From positions 102,057-166,056 of the forward strand of contig NZ_LMTZ01000077.1 of NCBI RefSeq assembly GCF_001456025.1: DNA of 64,000 bases. Reading direction: 5' to 3'. The stretch is from Mastigocoleus testarum BC008. GTDB lineage: Bacteria; Cyanobacteriota; Cyanobacteriia; Cyanobacteriales; Nostocaceae. The translations under genes and the position numbers were made by a program. Position 1 is the stretch's first letter. Each line of letters opens with the position of its first letter. The notes beneath the pieces were generated by a model. It had not been told where the DNA came from. It saw nothing but the letters and a program-made list of their open reading frames with translations, and did no database searches. Of this stretch, positions 36,301 to 45,574 are shown piece by piece.

Positions 36301-37728
36301 ATGAATCTAGTTGATTTAGTTTTTACTCCAGCATTGGAGTTAGCAAAATTAATCCATTCTGGAGAAATTTCGCCACTGGAATTAACGGAAATATATTTAG
36401 AACGTATCCAGCTTTTAAATCCGAAATTAGGGAGTTATGTAACAGTAATGGCTGAACAAGCAATTGAAACAGCCAAAATCAAAACCGATTTATTAGGGAA
36501 TAAAAAAGATTTACCCCTATTATTTGGTCTACCTATTCCCATCAAAGACCTGAATCCTCTTGCAGGTGTTTCCTGTAGTTTCGGTAATGCAGTGTTACAA
36601 AAAAATAATATTCCCACATATGATGATGCTGTCATCCTGAAAATTAAGCAAGCTGGAATGATTCCCATCGGGAAAACTGCAACCTCAGAGTTAGGTTCCT
36701 TCCCTTACACTGAATCAAAAGGTTTTCCTCCAGCAAGAAATCCATGGAATTTAGAATATACTCCTGGTGGTTCTAGTGGAGGTGCAGCAGCAGCAGTAGC
36801 AGCAGGATTAGCTCCTTTCGCTCATGGTTCTGATGGTGGTGGTTCGATACGGGGACCAGCAGCTTGTTGTGGAATAGTAGGAATTAAACCTTCACGGGGT
36901 CGCATATCTAATGGTCCAGGAGGCGATCGCTTTTGTGGTGTTGCAACAAATGGACCTTTAGCAAGAACTGTCGCTGATGCGGCTGCGCTGTTAGACGTAA
37001 TGTCCGGATATGTAAATGGCGATCCGTATTGGTTACCCGAACCAGAGTTATCATTTTTAGCAGCAACTCAGGTACAACCTGTTCAACTCAAAATTGCTTT
37101 TGCGACAAATATACCTCCCTTTGGCAAAGTTGATGCTAATTGTGAGCTAGGGGTTTTACAAACAGTTAAATTTTTAGAAGAACTAGGTCATATAGTAGAA
37201 GAAAAATGTCCTGATTTCAGCGATCTAGTTCAACCCTTTCAAATTATTTGGCAAAGTGGAACTGCTGCTTCGGATATTCCCGTAGAAATTTTACAACCGA
37301 TGAATCAGTGGTTGTTTCAGCAAAATTATTCTGCAACTGAATATCTTAACGCAGTATTCCAGATGCAAATTGCTGCACGTAAAATAATTAGCTTTTTCAA
37401 TACAGTAGATGTTTTAGTATTACCAGTTTATAGACATTCTCCCATTCGTGTGGGCGAGTGGTCTAATTTAAGTCCAGAAGAAACATTTGAGAAAATTGTT
37501 AATTGGGTCGCTCCCTGTCCTCCAGCGAATGCTACGGGTCAACCCGCGATCGCACTTCCTGTCGGTCTTGACAATAATGGTTTACCTATCGGAGTTCAAT
37601 TAGTAGGAAAACCTGCTGCAGAAAGTACTTTGATTGCTCTTGCAACACAACTTGAAATGGTTAACCCTTGGCTCAAACGCCGCCCAAAGCTATATGCAAG
37701 TGATAGCCAATCGATCATCGTGAAGTGA
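36301..37728 (+). CDS. Amidase signature family protein
   Basis: The 475-residue hydrolase has the amidase signature: the catalytic lysine in PIPIKDLNPLAG (about 78-90), the Gly/Ser-rich GGSSGGAAAAVAAGLAPFAHGSDGGGS with the cis-Ser and nucleophile serine, and GPAACCGIVGIKPSRGR. Members include aryl-acylamidases and GatA-like proteins. GatB and GatC genes are not adjacent and the C-terminal half differs from GatA, so a tRNA amidotransferase role is unlikely. The substrate is unknown. A stem-loop follows at 37766. Confidence 0.9.
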   Translation: MNLVDLVFTPALELAKLIHSGEISPLELTEIYLERIQLLNPKLGSYVTVMAEQAIETAKIKTDLLGNKKDLPLLFGLPIPIKDLNPLAGVSCSFGNAVLQKNNIPTYDDAVILKIKQAGMIPIGKTATSELGSFPYTESKGFPPARNPWNLEYTPGGSSGGAAAAVAAGLAPFAHGSDGGGSIRGPAACCGIVGIKPSRGRISNGPGGDRFCGVATNGPLARTVADAAALLDVMSGYVNGDPYWLPEPELSFLAATQVQPVQLKIAFATNIPPFGKVDANCELGVLQTVKFLEELGHIVEEKCPDFSDLVQPFQIIWQSGTAASDIPVEILQPMNQWLFQQNYSATEYLNAVFQMQIAARKIISFFNTVDVLVLPVYRHSPIRVGEWSNLSPEETFEKIVNWVAPCPPANATGQPAIALPVGLDNNGLPIGVQLVGKPAAESTLIALATQLEMVNPWLKRRPKLYASDSQSIIVK

Positions 37729-37765
37729 TTAATATTGCAAACAATTATCCAGCATACAAGTAAAC

Positions 37766-37786
37766 AGGCAGACTTTTTGTCTGCCT
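37766..37786 (+). terminator. Stem-loop after the amidase gene
   Basis: A perfect 7-base-pair stem AGGCAGA/TCTGCCT encloses a CTTTTTG loop. It lacks a following T-run (AATGTTGTT), so termination is probable but not certain. Confidence 0.5.
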
Positions 37787-37807
37787 AATGTTGTTATGAG
37801 GAAAATT

Positions 37808-37870
37808 ATGGAAAGCGATTGTCTAAATGGATGTGCTTGGTGGCTCTTCCTTCAACATTCGCCCCTTTAA
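37808..37870 (+). CDS. Possible 20-residue small peptide, rich in Cys and Trp
   Basis: The ATG is preceded by TGAGGAAAATT, a good ribosome-binding site. The peptide reads MESDCLNGCAW and then WLFLQHSPL. Two cysteines four residues apart and a WW pair are unusual for chance sequence. It lies just after the amidase terminator. It is too short to be certain, and chance is a real possibility. Confidence 0.25.
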   Translation: MESDCLNGCAWWLFLQHSPL

Positions 37871-38430
37871 ATTAGCATTTATCTGAAAAATATCTTGTTT
37901 CTCTTGATACCAAGTTTATATATAAATATAGTCAGAAGTACGATTAAACTCAGAAATACGATTTAACAAGAAGTATTTGATTGATGTCTCCGTTCCTTAA
38001 GGTTTAATTATCAGAAAATAAAAATTCTAAACTTTATTCTCCACAATAATTTTAATAAAAATCTAATCATGTATCAAATAGTAAAAGTTAATTTCAAACA
38101 ATAATTATAAATTACTATTAATGATAAAATTTGATACACCACAATTATATCAATTCTTATTTCTAAAGAAGTCAACTGTAAGAATAAATTATTGCTTTGG
38201 GCATCATCAATCACTCATTAAGACTTGTTATTCTTTGAAGTAATTGACAAAAAAAATCATTAACCAAATAAAGTAATTACTAGTCTTACTTTTCTTGTAA
38301 TCTTCTGAAAATACTTGATCGCATAAATAATATTTCTTTTGTTCTTGGAATAAAAAATTGCCAAGAATTCTATCCTTGGCACTGATAGTAACTGTGCAAA
38401 ATACTAATTATTAAAAATAAAAAATACTTT

Positions 38431-39327
38431 ATGAATTACGATAATCGCCCTACAGTTCAAAAAATTTTAATAATTACTCTGATACTCAACTTAATTGTGA
38501 TGTTCTTAAAGTTCGGAGTTGGTCTAATAACTGGCTCTCTGAGCTTAATTGCTGATGCATTGCATAGTGTCACAGATAGTGCCAACAATATTTTAGGGCT
38601 AGTTGCCAGTTATTTCTCTTCACCTTTACCAGATCGCAAATATCCCTACGGACATCAGAAATTCGAAGCATTAGGTGCATTAGGGATAGCTGGTTTTCTA
38701 GGAATAGTTTGTTTTGAAATTATTCAAGGTGCAATTGAAAGAATTATTCATGGTAGTCAGCCGGTCAATATATCACCAGCACAATTATGGATTCTACTAA
38801 TTGTATTAGGGATTAATATTTTTGTGGCATTTTACGAACGCAGCGTTGGTAAACGAGTTGGTAGTCCAATTTTAATTGCAGATGCCAAGCATACAATGAG
38901 TGATATTTGGGTAACAATTACAGTTATTGCTGGTTTGATTGGTGTTTGGCTTGGTTATCAATGGTTAGATATCGTTTTAGCTTTCCCTGTCGCAATATTA
39001 GTTTTTTGCAGTGCTTGGTCAGTTTTAAAAGATAATTTACCTTGGTTGGTAGATGAGATGGCGATCGCACCAGAAGATATTTACGCCATAGCCATTTCCG
39101 TTGCTGGAGTTATCAATTGTCATGACATTGCTTCTCGTGGAGTGGTTGGTCGTCAAATCTTTATTGAAATGCATTTAATTGTGGATGCTCCCGATGTAGA
39201 GACCGCACATCGCATAACAGAAGAAGTTGAATCTCGTTTGGAAGAACGTTTTCGACCAGTACGAATTTTGATTCATGTTGAACCACCAACCTATAAAACT
39301 GACCATATAACTTTTGGTGATTCCTGA
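38431..39327 (+). CDS. Cation diffusion facilitator family transporter
   Basis: This inner-membrane exporter of divalent metal ions exchanges the metal for protons. The 298-residue protein has six membrane helices with the metal-site pairs ADALHSVTDS in helix 2 (about 47-52) and DAKHTMSD in helix 5 (about 152-160). A C-terminal cytoplasmic domain (about 215-290) with CHDIASRGVVGRQIFIEMHLIVD follows. The H/D set in helix 2 (HxxxD) is of the zinc/iron-exporting FieF-like type, but the metal is not certain. It stands alone. Confidence 0.92.
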   Translation: MNYDNRPTVQKILIITLILNLIVMFLKFGVGLITGSLSLIADALHSVTDSANNILGLVASYFSSPLPDRKYPYGHQKFEALGALGIAGFLGIVCFEIIQGAIERIIHGSQPVNISPAQLWILLIVLGINIFVAFYERSVGKRVGSPILIADAKHTMSDIWVTITVIAGLIGVWLGYQWLDIVLAFPVAILVFCSAWSVLKDNLPWLVDEMAIAPEDIYAIAISVAGVINCHDIASRGVVGRQIFIEMHLIVDAPDVETAHRITEEVESRLEERFRPVRILIHVEPPTYKTDHITFGDS

Positions 39328-39865
39328 TTCGATAATTCCTATTTGATGATTTCTGATTTGGCGGTTTTGACAATGTGAGCAATTATTCTTACATCAATGT
39401 TGAGTCTTTTCAAGCATTACGTGCAATCTCTGATGGAAAGATTTATTCTTTGTAATTAAAATCGAATCACACTCACAAAGTACACTTAAAATTATATCTT
39501 GCATCATATTTACTAAGAATAAAAAAATCTAAGAATAAAAACTCTATTCTTCTGTTATCAGCTTAAAACTGGTAATAAGAGATCTAGAGGTTTGGCTCTT
39601 AGTTCTTGTAAGTAATGCAATATATCAGCTTGCTACGGTTTTTATTTGTTTGAACCACACATCTGCAAACTACAACTTTCGTAGAGATGAATCAATAATT
39701 CGACTCTACGGAAGAATTTACTGATTCGAGCTAGATAAGGAGAAATACCTATTAATCAATAGGTTGTTGGGAATAATTGGGAAATCAGAATCAAATTACA
39801 TTCTGTATTTTTAATTCTGACTTCCGAACTTAAAGAAGATATTTGTTACATTTGAGCGATCAACT
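39328..39865. other. Spacer between convergent CDF transporter and guaA
   Basis: The 538 AT-rich bases between two gene ends contain no supported reading frame or strong terminator. Weak self-complementary stretches (AGGTATTTCTCC-like) are present. Confidence 0.35.
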
Positions 39866-41488
39866 CTATTCCCATTCAATAGTTCCAGGTGGTTTAGAAG
39901 TAATATCAAAAACTACACGATTAACACCCTTCACTTCGTTAACAATTCGATTGGAAATAACTTCTAAAACATCGTAAGGTACCCGCGCCCAATCAGCAGT
40001 CATACCATCTTCACTTGTAATAATCCGTAAGACAATAGGGAAAGCATAAGTACGCTTGTCGCCCATGACACCAACACTGCGAATTGGTAATAACACAGCA
40101 AATGCTTGCCAGTATTCGTTATACAGACCTCTTCGGTTAATTTCTTGACGCACAATTAAATCCGCATCTCTTAAAATATTTAACCGTTCGGCTGTGACTT
40201 CGCCAATAATGCGAATCGATAAACCCGGACCAGGGAAAGGATGACGTTGAACTATCTCCTCTGGTAGACCAATAGAACGTCCAACTTTACGAACTTCATC
40301 TTTAAAAAGTTTGCGCAGTGGTTCGACTAATTTGAACCTCAGGTCTTTGGGTAATCCCCCCACATTATGGTGACTCTTAATTTTAACTGCGACACGCTCT
40401 CCAGTTCCGGGATCCATGTTTGTGTCAGCAGATTCAATTACATCTGGATACAAAGTTCCTTGTGCGAGATAATCAAAAGGTCCCAATTCTTTGGAACTTT
40501 CTTCAAAAACACGGATAAACTCGTGTCCAACAATCCGACGTTTTTCTTCGGGATCTGTGACTCCATTCAAAGCAGATAAAAAGCGTTCGCGGGCATTTAC
40601 ATACTCTACGGGAATGTGAAACTGCTCTTGAAATAGCTTAACCAAACGCTCTGGTTCGTACTTACGCATAAAACCTTGATCGATAAAAACGCAAGTTAAC
40701 CGATCCCCAATCGCTCGATGCATCAAAAATGCCAGTGTAGAAGAATCAACTCCTCCAGATAAGGCTAGTAATACCCGTTTGTGACCAACTTTGGCACGAA
40801 TTTCACGAATAGCTTCCTCAACAAAAGCCTCGGTAGTCCAAGTTGGTTTGCAATTGCATATTTGAAAGACAAAGTTTGAAATTAAAGCTGAACCACCAAT
40901 GGAATGTACTACCTCCGGATGAAATTGAACTCCATAAAGCTTTCTTTCATGATCTGCAATTGCTGCACAGGGAGTATTCTCTGTATGAGCTAACAAATCA
41001 AATCCAGGTGGCATTTTCTGTACGGAGTCTCCATGACTCATCCACATAGTTGTGCCATCCTCCACATTGGTAAGCAAATCTGTGGGGTCATCTATATGTA
41101 AAGATGCTTTACCATATTCAGCCAAATCGGCTGTTGTAACCTCTCCCCCCAGTTGCTTCACCATCAGCTGCATTCCATAGCAGACTCCCAAAATAGGTAT
41201 ACCCAAACTCCAAATTTCTGGGTCACATTTAGGAGCATTTTTGTCATAAACCGAATTAGGACCACCAGAAAACACAATCCCTTTGGGATTTAATTTGCGC
41301 AGTTGTGCTGCAGTTGTTCGATAAGAAAGAACTTCTGAATAAACTTGAGTTTCTCTGAATCTCCTGGCTATAAGTTCTGAATACTGAGAGCCGAAGTCGA
41401 GAATCACAATCATTTGACGATTTACCTGTCCCAAAGATTTTTCTTCTTGAGACATCACTTCTGTTGGTAGAGTCACCGCTGTAGTCAT
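39866..41488 (-). CDS. guaA: GMP synthase (glutamine-hydrolysing)
   Basis: GuaA converts XMP to GMP using glutamine and ATP. The N-terminal class I glutaminase domain has the nucleophile cysteine in [11 protein letters not shown] and the His-x-Glu of [10 protein letters not shown]. The ATP pyrophosphatase domain has the P-loop [15 protein letters not shown], and the C-terminal dimerisation domain has [14 protein letters not shown], ending [15 protein letters not shown] chose the ATG at 41488 because the longer frame to 41521 starts with TTG. The upstream region has a repeated ATGGTAT motif. Confidence 0.96.
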   Translation of the reverse strand: MTTAVTLPTEVMSQEEKSLGQVNRQMIVILDFGSQYSELIARRFRETQVYSEVLSYRTTAAQLRKLNPKGIVFSGGPNSVYDKNAPKCDPEIWSLGIPILGVCYGMQLMVKQLGGEVTTADLAEYGKASLHIDDPTDLLTNVEDGTTMWMSHGDSVQKMPPGFDLLAHTENTPCAAIADHERKLYGVQFHPEVVHSIGGSALISNFVFQICNCKPTWTTEAFVEEAIREIRAKVGHKRVLLALSGGVDSSTLAFLMHRAIGDRLTCVFIDQGFMRKYEPERLVKLFQEQFHIPVEYVNARERFLSALNGVTDPEEKRRIVGHEFIRVFEESSKELGPFDYLAQGTLYPDVIESADTNMDPGTGERVAVKIKSHHNVGGLPKDLRFKLVEPLRKLFKDEVRKVGRSIGLPEEIVQRHPFPGPGLSIRIIGEVTAERLNILRDADLIVRQEINRRGLYNEYWQAFAVLLPIRSVGVMGDKRTYAFPIVLRIITSEDGMTADWARVPYDVLEVISNRIVNEVKGVNRVVFDITSKPPGTIEWE

Positions 41489-42121
41489 GATCGGGAGAGT
41501 GTGAGTTGAATTGAATGACAAAAATAGTGGCTATTCGGTTTAGTTGAATACCATTTTTCGCTCTTTTCGCGTTGCTAATGGTATTAAATCGTTGTCAATG
41601 GTATTAGATACCATGCAGACACATGCTCACATGCGTCTGTTCTTACCCAGATACGTATAAATGGTATTAAGAAGAAAAACTTAGTCTGGTGTGGTTACCG
41701 AAAAACTATTAATTGGTTTTCACTGTTTGTGATTATTCATATAAAGTTAACATAATTTTGTCGGTCACACGCAATTTGTTTGAGTTCTCACAATATCTTG
41801 ACAAAGGTATTAAAACAAGTAATAGCTTAATTTACTACTTGGGTATGAGTAGTATTACTCAAAGTAAATAAGATTTTTTTTATTGTCTCAAAAGTACATT
41901 ATTTTTATTAAAATCACGTTGTTTTATATGGCGTATCACGTCTCTTTTAATACTGACAAACTACATTTGCTTCCCACAAATACTGTCAAAATTAGTGTAA
42001 AGTAATTCATAAGACAATAAAGATGATAATTAATAAGTGACAAACTGTAAAAAATGAGGAATATTGAAGTTTACCTTCTCCATTCCTCTAAATTAAGTCT
42101 GTATAAAGTTTTTTCGGTATA
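41489..42121. other. Long upstream region of guaA
   Basis: This 633-base spacer contains a cluster of ATGGTAT motifs (41547-41668), described separately, a hairpin AGACACATG/CATGCGTCT at 41617-41638, and otherwise AT-rich sequence without a gene. Confidence 0.5.
41547..41668. promoter_or_regulatory. Cluster of ATGGTAT motifs upstream of guaA
   Basis: ATGGTATT occurs at 41578-41585, 41598-41605 and 41661-41668. Its complement AATACCAT is at 41547-41554, and ATACCAT at 41608-41614. The second and last of these form a perfect palindrome ATGGTAT-TAG-ATACCAT (41598-41614). They lie 59-180 bases before the guaA start, as expected for an operator, but no regulator is known to me for this motif. Confidence 0.5.
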
Positions 42122-42421
42122 TTAAATTCCGACAGATGATAGTAAAGATTCCATGTTTTCCCTGGACATTCCTTGTTCGATATAGCGAGGAGTTTCGGGA
42201 TTGTAAGGACTTTCAAGGCGATCTATGGTGATTATGGTTGCATTATCCGGCAAAACGGGAATATCTGGGTCGAAGGAGGTCGGACGCATTAAGGAACTAG
42301 CGAATCCTCGAAAAATTGCTATTCGGTCTTCTTCACCGTTAATTTTCACTGACACAAGTAAAACTTCTTGGGGGTAATTGGCGGTATATTTTTCCAACCG
42401 CTTACCAATTGTATCTTGCAT
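42122..42421 (-). CDS. Conserved cyanobacterial/chloroplast protein, DUF7734-like
   Basis: The 99-residue soluble protein (from the ATG at 42421) has the conserved core RIAIFRGFASSLMRPTSFDPDIPVLP and the C-terminal YNPETPRYIEQGMS. It agrees with a small family shared by cyanobacteria and plastids, which I recall as DUF7734. The frame is open upstream to 42556, but that 45-residue hydrophobic extension lacks family similarity as I remember it. Neither start has a clear ribosome-binding site. Function is unknown. Confidence 0.75.
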   Translation of the reverse strand: MQDTIGKRLEKYTANYPQEVLLVSVKINGEEDRIAIFRGFASSLMRPTSFDPDIPVLPDNATIITIDRLESPYNPETPRYIEQGMSRENMESLLSSVGI

Positions 42422-42674
42422 AAAAAATTCAAAACTAATTTGGATTGGAGATATCAAGCTGACTATAAGATGCCAAATAGAAGCAAAGGAATTTTTAACT
42501 GGTAAATATCCAACTATAATGTGCGCGAAGATAGTTACCCATGTTAGCCCGAGCACAGTGCTCTTAAAAGCGAAGATATTGAATAATTATGTTTTGGAAT
42601 TCCCAACTTCAATAGACGATCTATTTTTGTAATATTCCAAGTAATATTCCAGGTGATATTCCAATTCAAAAGCA

Positions 42675-43265
42675 TTACTGTTTAATTGCCGAACGTCCGC
42701 GCTTATTTAGCTTAACAAATGCAAAATAGCAGAAATAAGCTATGTACATTGTTAAACCAACAATACCGAAATTTCCTAGACCACTTACATCATTATCATG
42801 ATGAAAATATTCTTTGAAAATTGATGGGGCTTGTAACCAGACTTGACAAAAATCTGTCTTGAAGTTTGCAGGTGAAACACAATTCAAAAAAGGTAAAGTA
42901 GCGATCGCGCCCAAAACGCAATATAAAGTGATAGCCCAGCGCCAAGAAGAAAAAATCAGTTTTAAGGGACTATTAGGCTGATATTCAATCTCATCGTTCA
43001 AGTCTACCCAAAACCACAGGGAAATTGGAATTAGGATTCGTCCTGCGAGTCCAGAAATGAAAGCTATTCCATGACCACCCATCATTAAATAAATGGTAAT
43101 TAAAAGCAAACTTGCTACGCGCCAGTAAATAATTAACAAGCGCTGCATAGCTTCTGCTTTCTCTACAAATACCCAAGCTAGTAGAATCAGGGGTAAGATT
43201 ACTGTAAACAATACTGCTAGTCGGTAATCCATCCACACTAGCCCGGTAAACCAAAGGTCATTCAT
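42675..43265 (-). CDS. DUF3177 family membrane protein
   Basis: The 196-residue integral membrane protein has about five helices: around 12-30 (LAVLFTVILPLILLAWVFV), 40-60, 65-85 (GRILIPISLWFWVDL), 105-125 and 160-185. The opening WFTGLVWMDYRLAVLF and the LSWRWA-like middle part agree with DUF3177, known only from cyanobacteria. The ATG at 43265 is preferred to a TTG at 43286. Function is unknown. It is followed on the same strand by the DUF7734-like gene with 253 bases between. Confidence 0.82.
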   Translation of the reverse strand: MNDLWFTGLVWMDYRLAVLFTVILPLILLAWVFVEKAEAMQRLLIIYWRVASLLLITIYLMMGGHGIAFISGLAGRILIPISLWFWVDLNDEIEYQPNSPLKLIFSSWRWAITLYCVLGAIATLPFLNCVSPANFKTDFCQVWLQAPSIFKEYFHHDNDVSGLGNFGIVGLTMYIAYFCYFAFVKLNKRGRSAIKQ

Positions 43266-43711
43266 AATTTTTTTAGTGACAATCAATCGGGAAACCTGAC
43301 TCGGTAGCTGTTTGCTAACAGCGTTACAAATCCTTGCTACTAGCCAGTTAACAACTGAACATATAATAATCAGTAATTTGACTGTGGCAAAGATATTTTG
43401 ATGCTCAGTGAAGAATTTTGACAGATTTTAAGTTTTATTCGCTTTTATTGCCTAGGAGATGGCACATTCCTTACTTGGTATTGATTTATGTACAAGTAAT
43501 TTGTAATAAATAACTTGCAATACATAAATCCTCCTTTTGTCCCTTCCAGATCGAAAATCAAGAACAAAAGGAGGTTATTGTTTGCGAATATAAAATATGA
43601 ACTGTTATTAGTCAATGTTAGGGAGTTCAGGATTATTCCCCCACACTGAATAATTTATTTAGGTTGTTTGCTGCCTAAAAACTCAAATTACAAGCTGAAA
43701 GTTGATATGGT
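43266..43711. other. Spacer between cp12 and the DUF3177 gene
   Basis: The 446 bases include CCTCCTTTTGTCCCTTCC (43530-43550) paired with AAAAGGAGG (43566-43576), a possible terminator hairpin for cp12 on the minus strand: AACAAAAGGAGG with CCTCCTTTTGT. No coding frame was seen. Confidence 0.45.
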
Positions 43712-43933
43712 CTAATCGTCGTATACTCTGCATTCTGCAGCTTCAGGATTGTCGTCACAATATTTTTCGAAAGAGGTTTTTTGCTTCTCTTGACGTTGAT
43801 GGGATGCTTCAGCTTGCAATTCTTCAACTGCATCCCAAGCTGCTGCACATTCTGCAGAACTGTCGCCGGAAGTATCGCAAACCTCACGAGCTTGTTTGAC
43901 CTCTTCACTAATTTTATTCTGGATATCACTCAT
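43712..43933 (-). CDS. cp12: Calvin-cycle regulatory protein CP12
   Basis: CP12 is a small, partly disordered protein that binds glyceraldehyde-3-phosphate dehydrogenase and phosphoribulokinase in the dark or under oxidising conditions, shutting down the Calvin cycle. The 73-residue sequence has the N-terminal cysteine region REVCDTSGDSSAECAAAWDAVEELQAE (cysteine pair about 10 apart, AWDxVEEL core) and the C-terminal pair in YCDDNPEAAECRVYDD, the GAPDH-binding tail. Both disulfide pairs are intact. An unrelated frame at nearly the same place is only a shadow. Confidence 0.97.
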   Translation of the reverse strand: MSDIQNKISEEVKQAREVCDTSGDSSAECAAAWDAVEELQAEASHQRQEKQKTSFEKYCDDNPEAAECRVYDD

Positions 43934-44362
43934 TGTTTTTCTTACCTTTATGTTGTTAATACAAGTATAGAAAAATTCCTACATAGGCAATTAATATCCC
44001 TATGTGTCTTCATTTTACATAATCAGACTACGACCTTTAGTAATTTATTACTAAGTGAGATTGGCATCATATTTAGCTCACATAAGTCATTACCGAACTT
44101 TGAGGGTAATTATTTTTAGGTTTTCATCCTTTGGATCTTTTAATATTTTTATAAATTATTATTCATCAAAAATGAATAATAGAATGTCTGTGGACTATAT
44201 TTGTAGGACAAGCCAGAAATTAAATGTCTGCTCGATCCTAAATGGGGCAAGACACTATGATTTTTATGCTTGGCAAGTCTTCCGTAGGATATATTTTATA
44301 CTTTTATGGGAGAAGTAAAGAGTAAGTAAAAGCCTCAAATAAAGCAAGAGGAATTAAGATTA
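43934..44362. other. Spacer between divergent cp12 and the FIST gene
   Basis: A plus-strand frame at 44055-44318 exists but has no family resemblance or ribosome-binding site. The AT-rich region presumably contains both promoters. No RNA gene was recognised. Confidence 0.4.
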
Positions 44363-45574
44363 ATGTCAGACAAAATGCGGTGGGCAAATGCTCTCTCAAC
44401 CCGTCCTTCCTTAGAAGCAGCAATTACAGATGTTGTGGAAAAAGCAACGTCTTTGCTCGCAGTGCCTGCAGATTTAGGACTGGTTTTCATTTCGTCTGCA
44501 TTTACCAGCGAATATTCCCGACTCATGCCTTTACTTGCTGAAAAACTCTCAGTACCGGTACTAATTGGTTGTAGTGCTTCTGGTGTGATTGGGATGACAA
44601 AATCAGGAGTGAGTCAAGAATTAGAAGCGGAGCCAGCTTTAAGCTTGACATTAGCCTACTTACCAGACGTTGAAATCGAACCTTTTCACTTGATAGCTGA
44701 AGAACTACCGGACTTAGATAGTTCTCCGGATGAATGGGTAGATTTAATTAATGTTTCACCTTCTTCTAAGCCCCAATTTATTTTATTTGCAGGTCACGAT
44801 CCTGCTGGTATTAATGATTTATTACAAGGGTTAGATTTTGCTTATCCTGGTTCAGTGACTATCGGAGGACAAGCAAGTTCCAGTATCGGCGGTCGCGTTG
44901 CACTTTTTTATCAAGATCGCTTGTATCGGGAAGGAACTGTAGGTATTGCCTTAAGCGGGAACATTATTCTAGAAAGTATTGTTGCCCAAGGGTGTCGACC
45001 TATTGGTCAGCCTTATCAAATTACTAAGGGTGATAGTAACATCATATTAGAATTAGATCGACAAGTCCCATTAATTGTGTTGCGCGATCTAATTGATAGT
45101 CTTACAGAAGAAGAACGAGTGTTAGCGCAAAATTCCTTGTATGTGGGCGTGGCGATGGATGAATTTAAATCTTCTTTGGGACGAGGAGACTTTTTAGTTC
45201 GCAGATTATTGGGGGTTGACCCCTCCGCTGGAGCGCTCGCCATTGGCGATCGCGTCCGCAGAGGACAACGCTTGCAATTTCACATTCGGGATGCTCGGAC
45301 TTCTGCTTCGGATTTAGAGTTACTCCTAGAGCAATACCAAAGTCAGCCCGATAATAAAGGTCAAGCAGCCTGTGCTTTAATGTTTTCTTGCTTGGGTAGG
45401 GGAGAAGGACTCTACGGTAAACCCAATTTTGATTCTGAATTATTTAGACGCTACATTAAAGATATCCCTTTGGCTGGCTTTTTCTGTAGTGGTGAAATTG
45501 GTCCTGTGGGCGGTAACACTTTTCTGCATGGTTTTACCTCGGTATTTGGTATTTGCAGACAAACCGGAGAGTAA
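44363..45574 (+). CDS. FIST domain-containing protein
   Basis: The 403-residue protein has a FIST-N domain (about 15-225, with FISSAFTSEYSRLMPLLAEKL, IGCSASGVIG and GSVTIGGQASSS) and a FIST-C domain (about 230-395, ending GFFCSGEIGPVGGNTFLHGFTSVFG-like in pieces). FIST proteins are predicted small-ligand sensors that feed signalling. This one is stand-alone without a kinase or cyclase domain. Its last 135 bases overlap the 3' end of the convergent metallophosphoesterase gene. Confidence 0.9.
   Translation: MSDKMRWANALSTRPSLEAAITDVVEKATSLLAVPADLGLVFISSAFTSEYSRLMPLLAEKLSVPVLIGCSASGVIGMTKSGVSQELEAEPALSLTLAYLPDVEIEPFHLIAEELPDLDSSPDEWVDLINVSPSSKPQFILFAGHDPAGINDLLQGLDFAYPGSVTIGGQASSSIGGRVALFYQDRLYREGTVGIALSGNIILESIVAQGCRPIGQPYQITKGDSNIILELDRQVPLIVLRDLIDSLTEEERVLAQNSLYVGVAMDEFKSSLGRGDFLVRRLLGVDPSAGALAIGDRVRRGQRLQFHIRDARTSASDLELLLEQYQSQPDNKGQAACALMFSCLGRGEGLYGKPNFDSELFRRYIKDIPLAGFFCSGEIGPVGGNTFLHGFTSVFGICRQTGE

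Larger units (their letters stand above)
37729..38430. other. AT-rich spacer with a stem-loop and a tiny Cys/Trp-rich frame
   Basis: After the amidase stop there is a stem-loop (37766-37786) and then a 20-codon frame at 37808-37870 with its own ribosome-binding site, reported separately. The remaining 560 bases are very AT-rich and show no gene. Confidence 0.4.

Noticed and set aside
36301..37728. Amidase as GatA of the tRNA-dependent amidotransferase
   Set aside because: The catalytic core is shared by the whole amidase signature family, and the C-terminal half and gene context do not support GatA.
43675..43929. 84-codon minus-strand frame over cp12
   Set aside because: It is the shifted shadow of cp12, whose frame has all CP12 motifs.
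44055..44318. 87-codon plus-strand frame upstream of the FIST gene
   Set aside because: No ribosome-binding site, no family resemblance, composition like AT-rich spacer.
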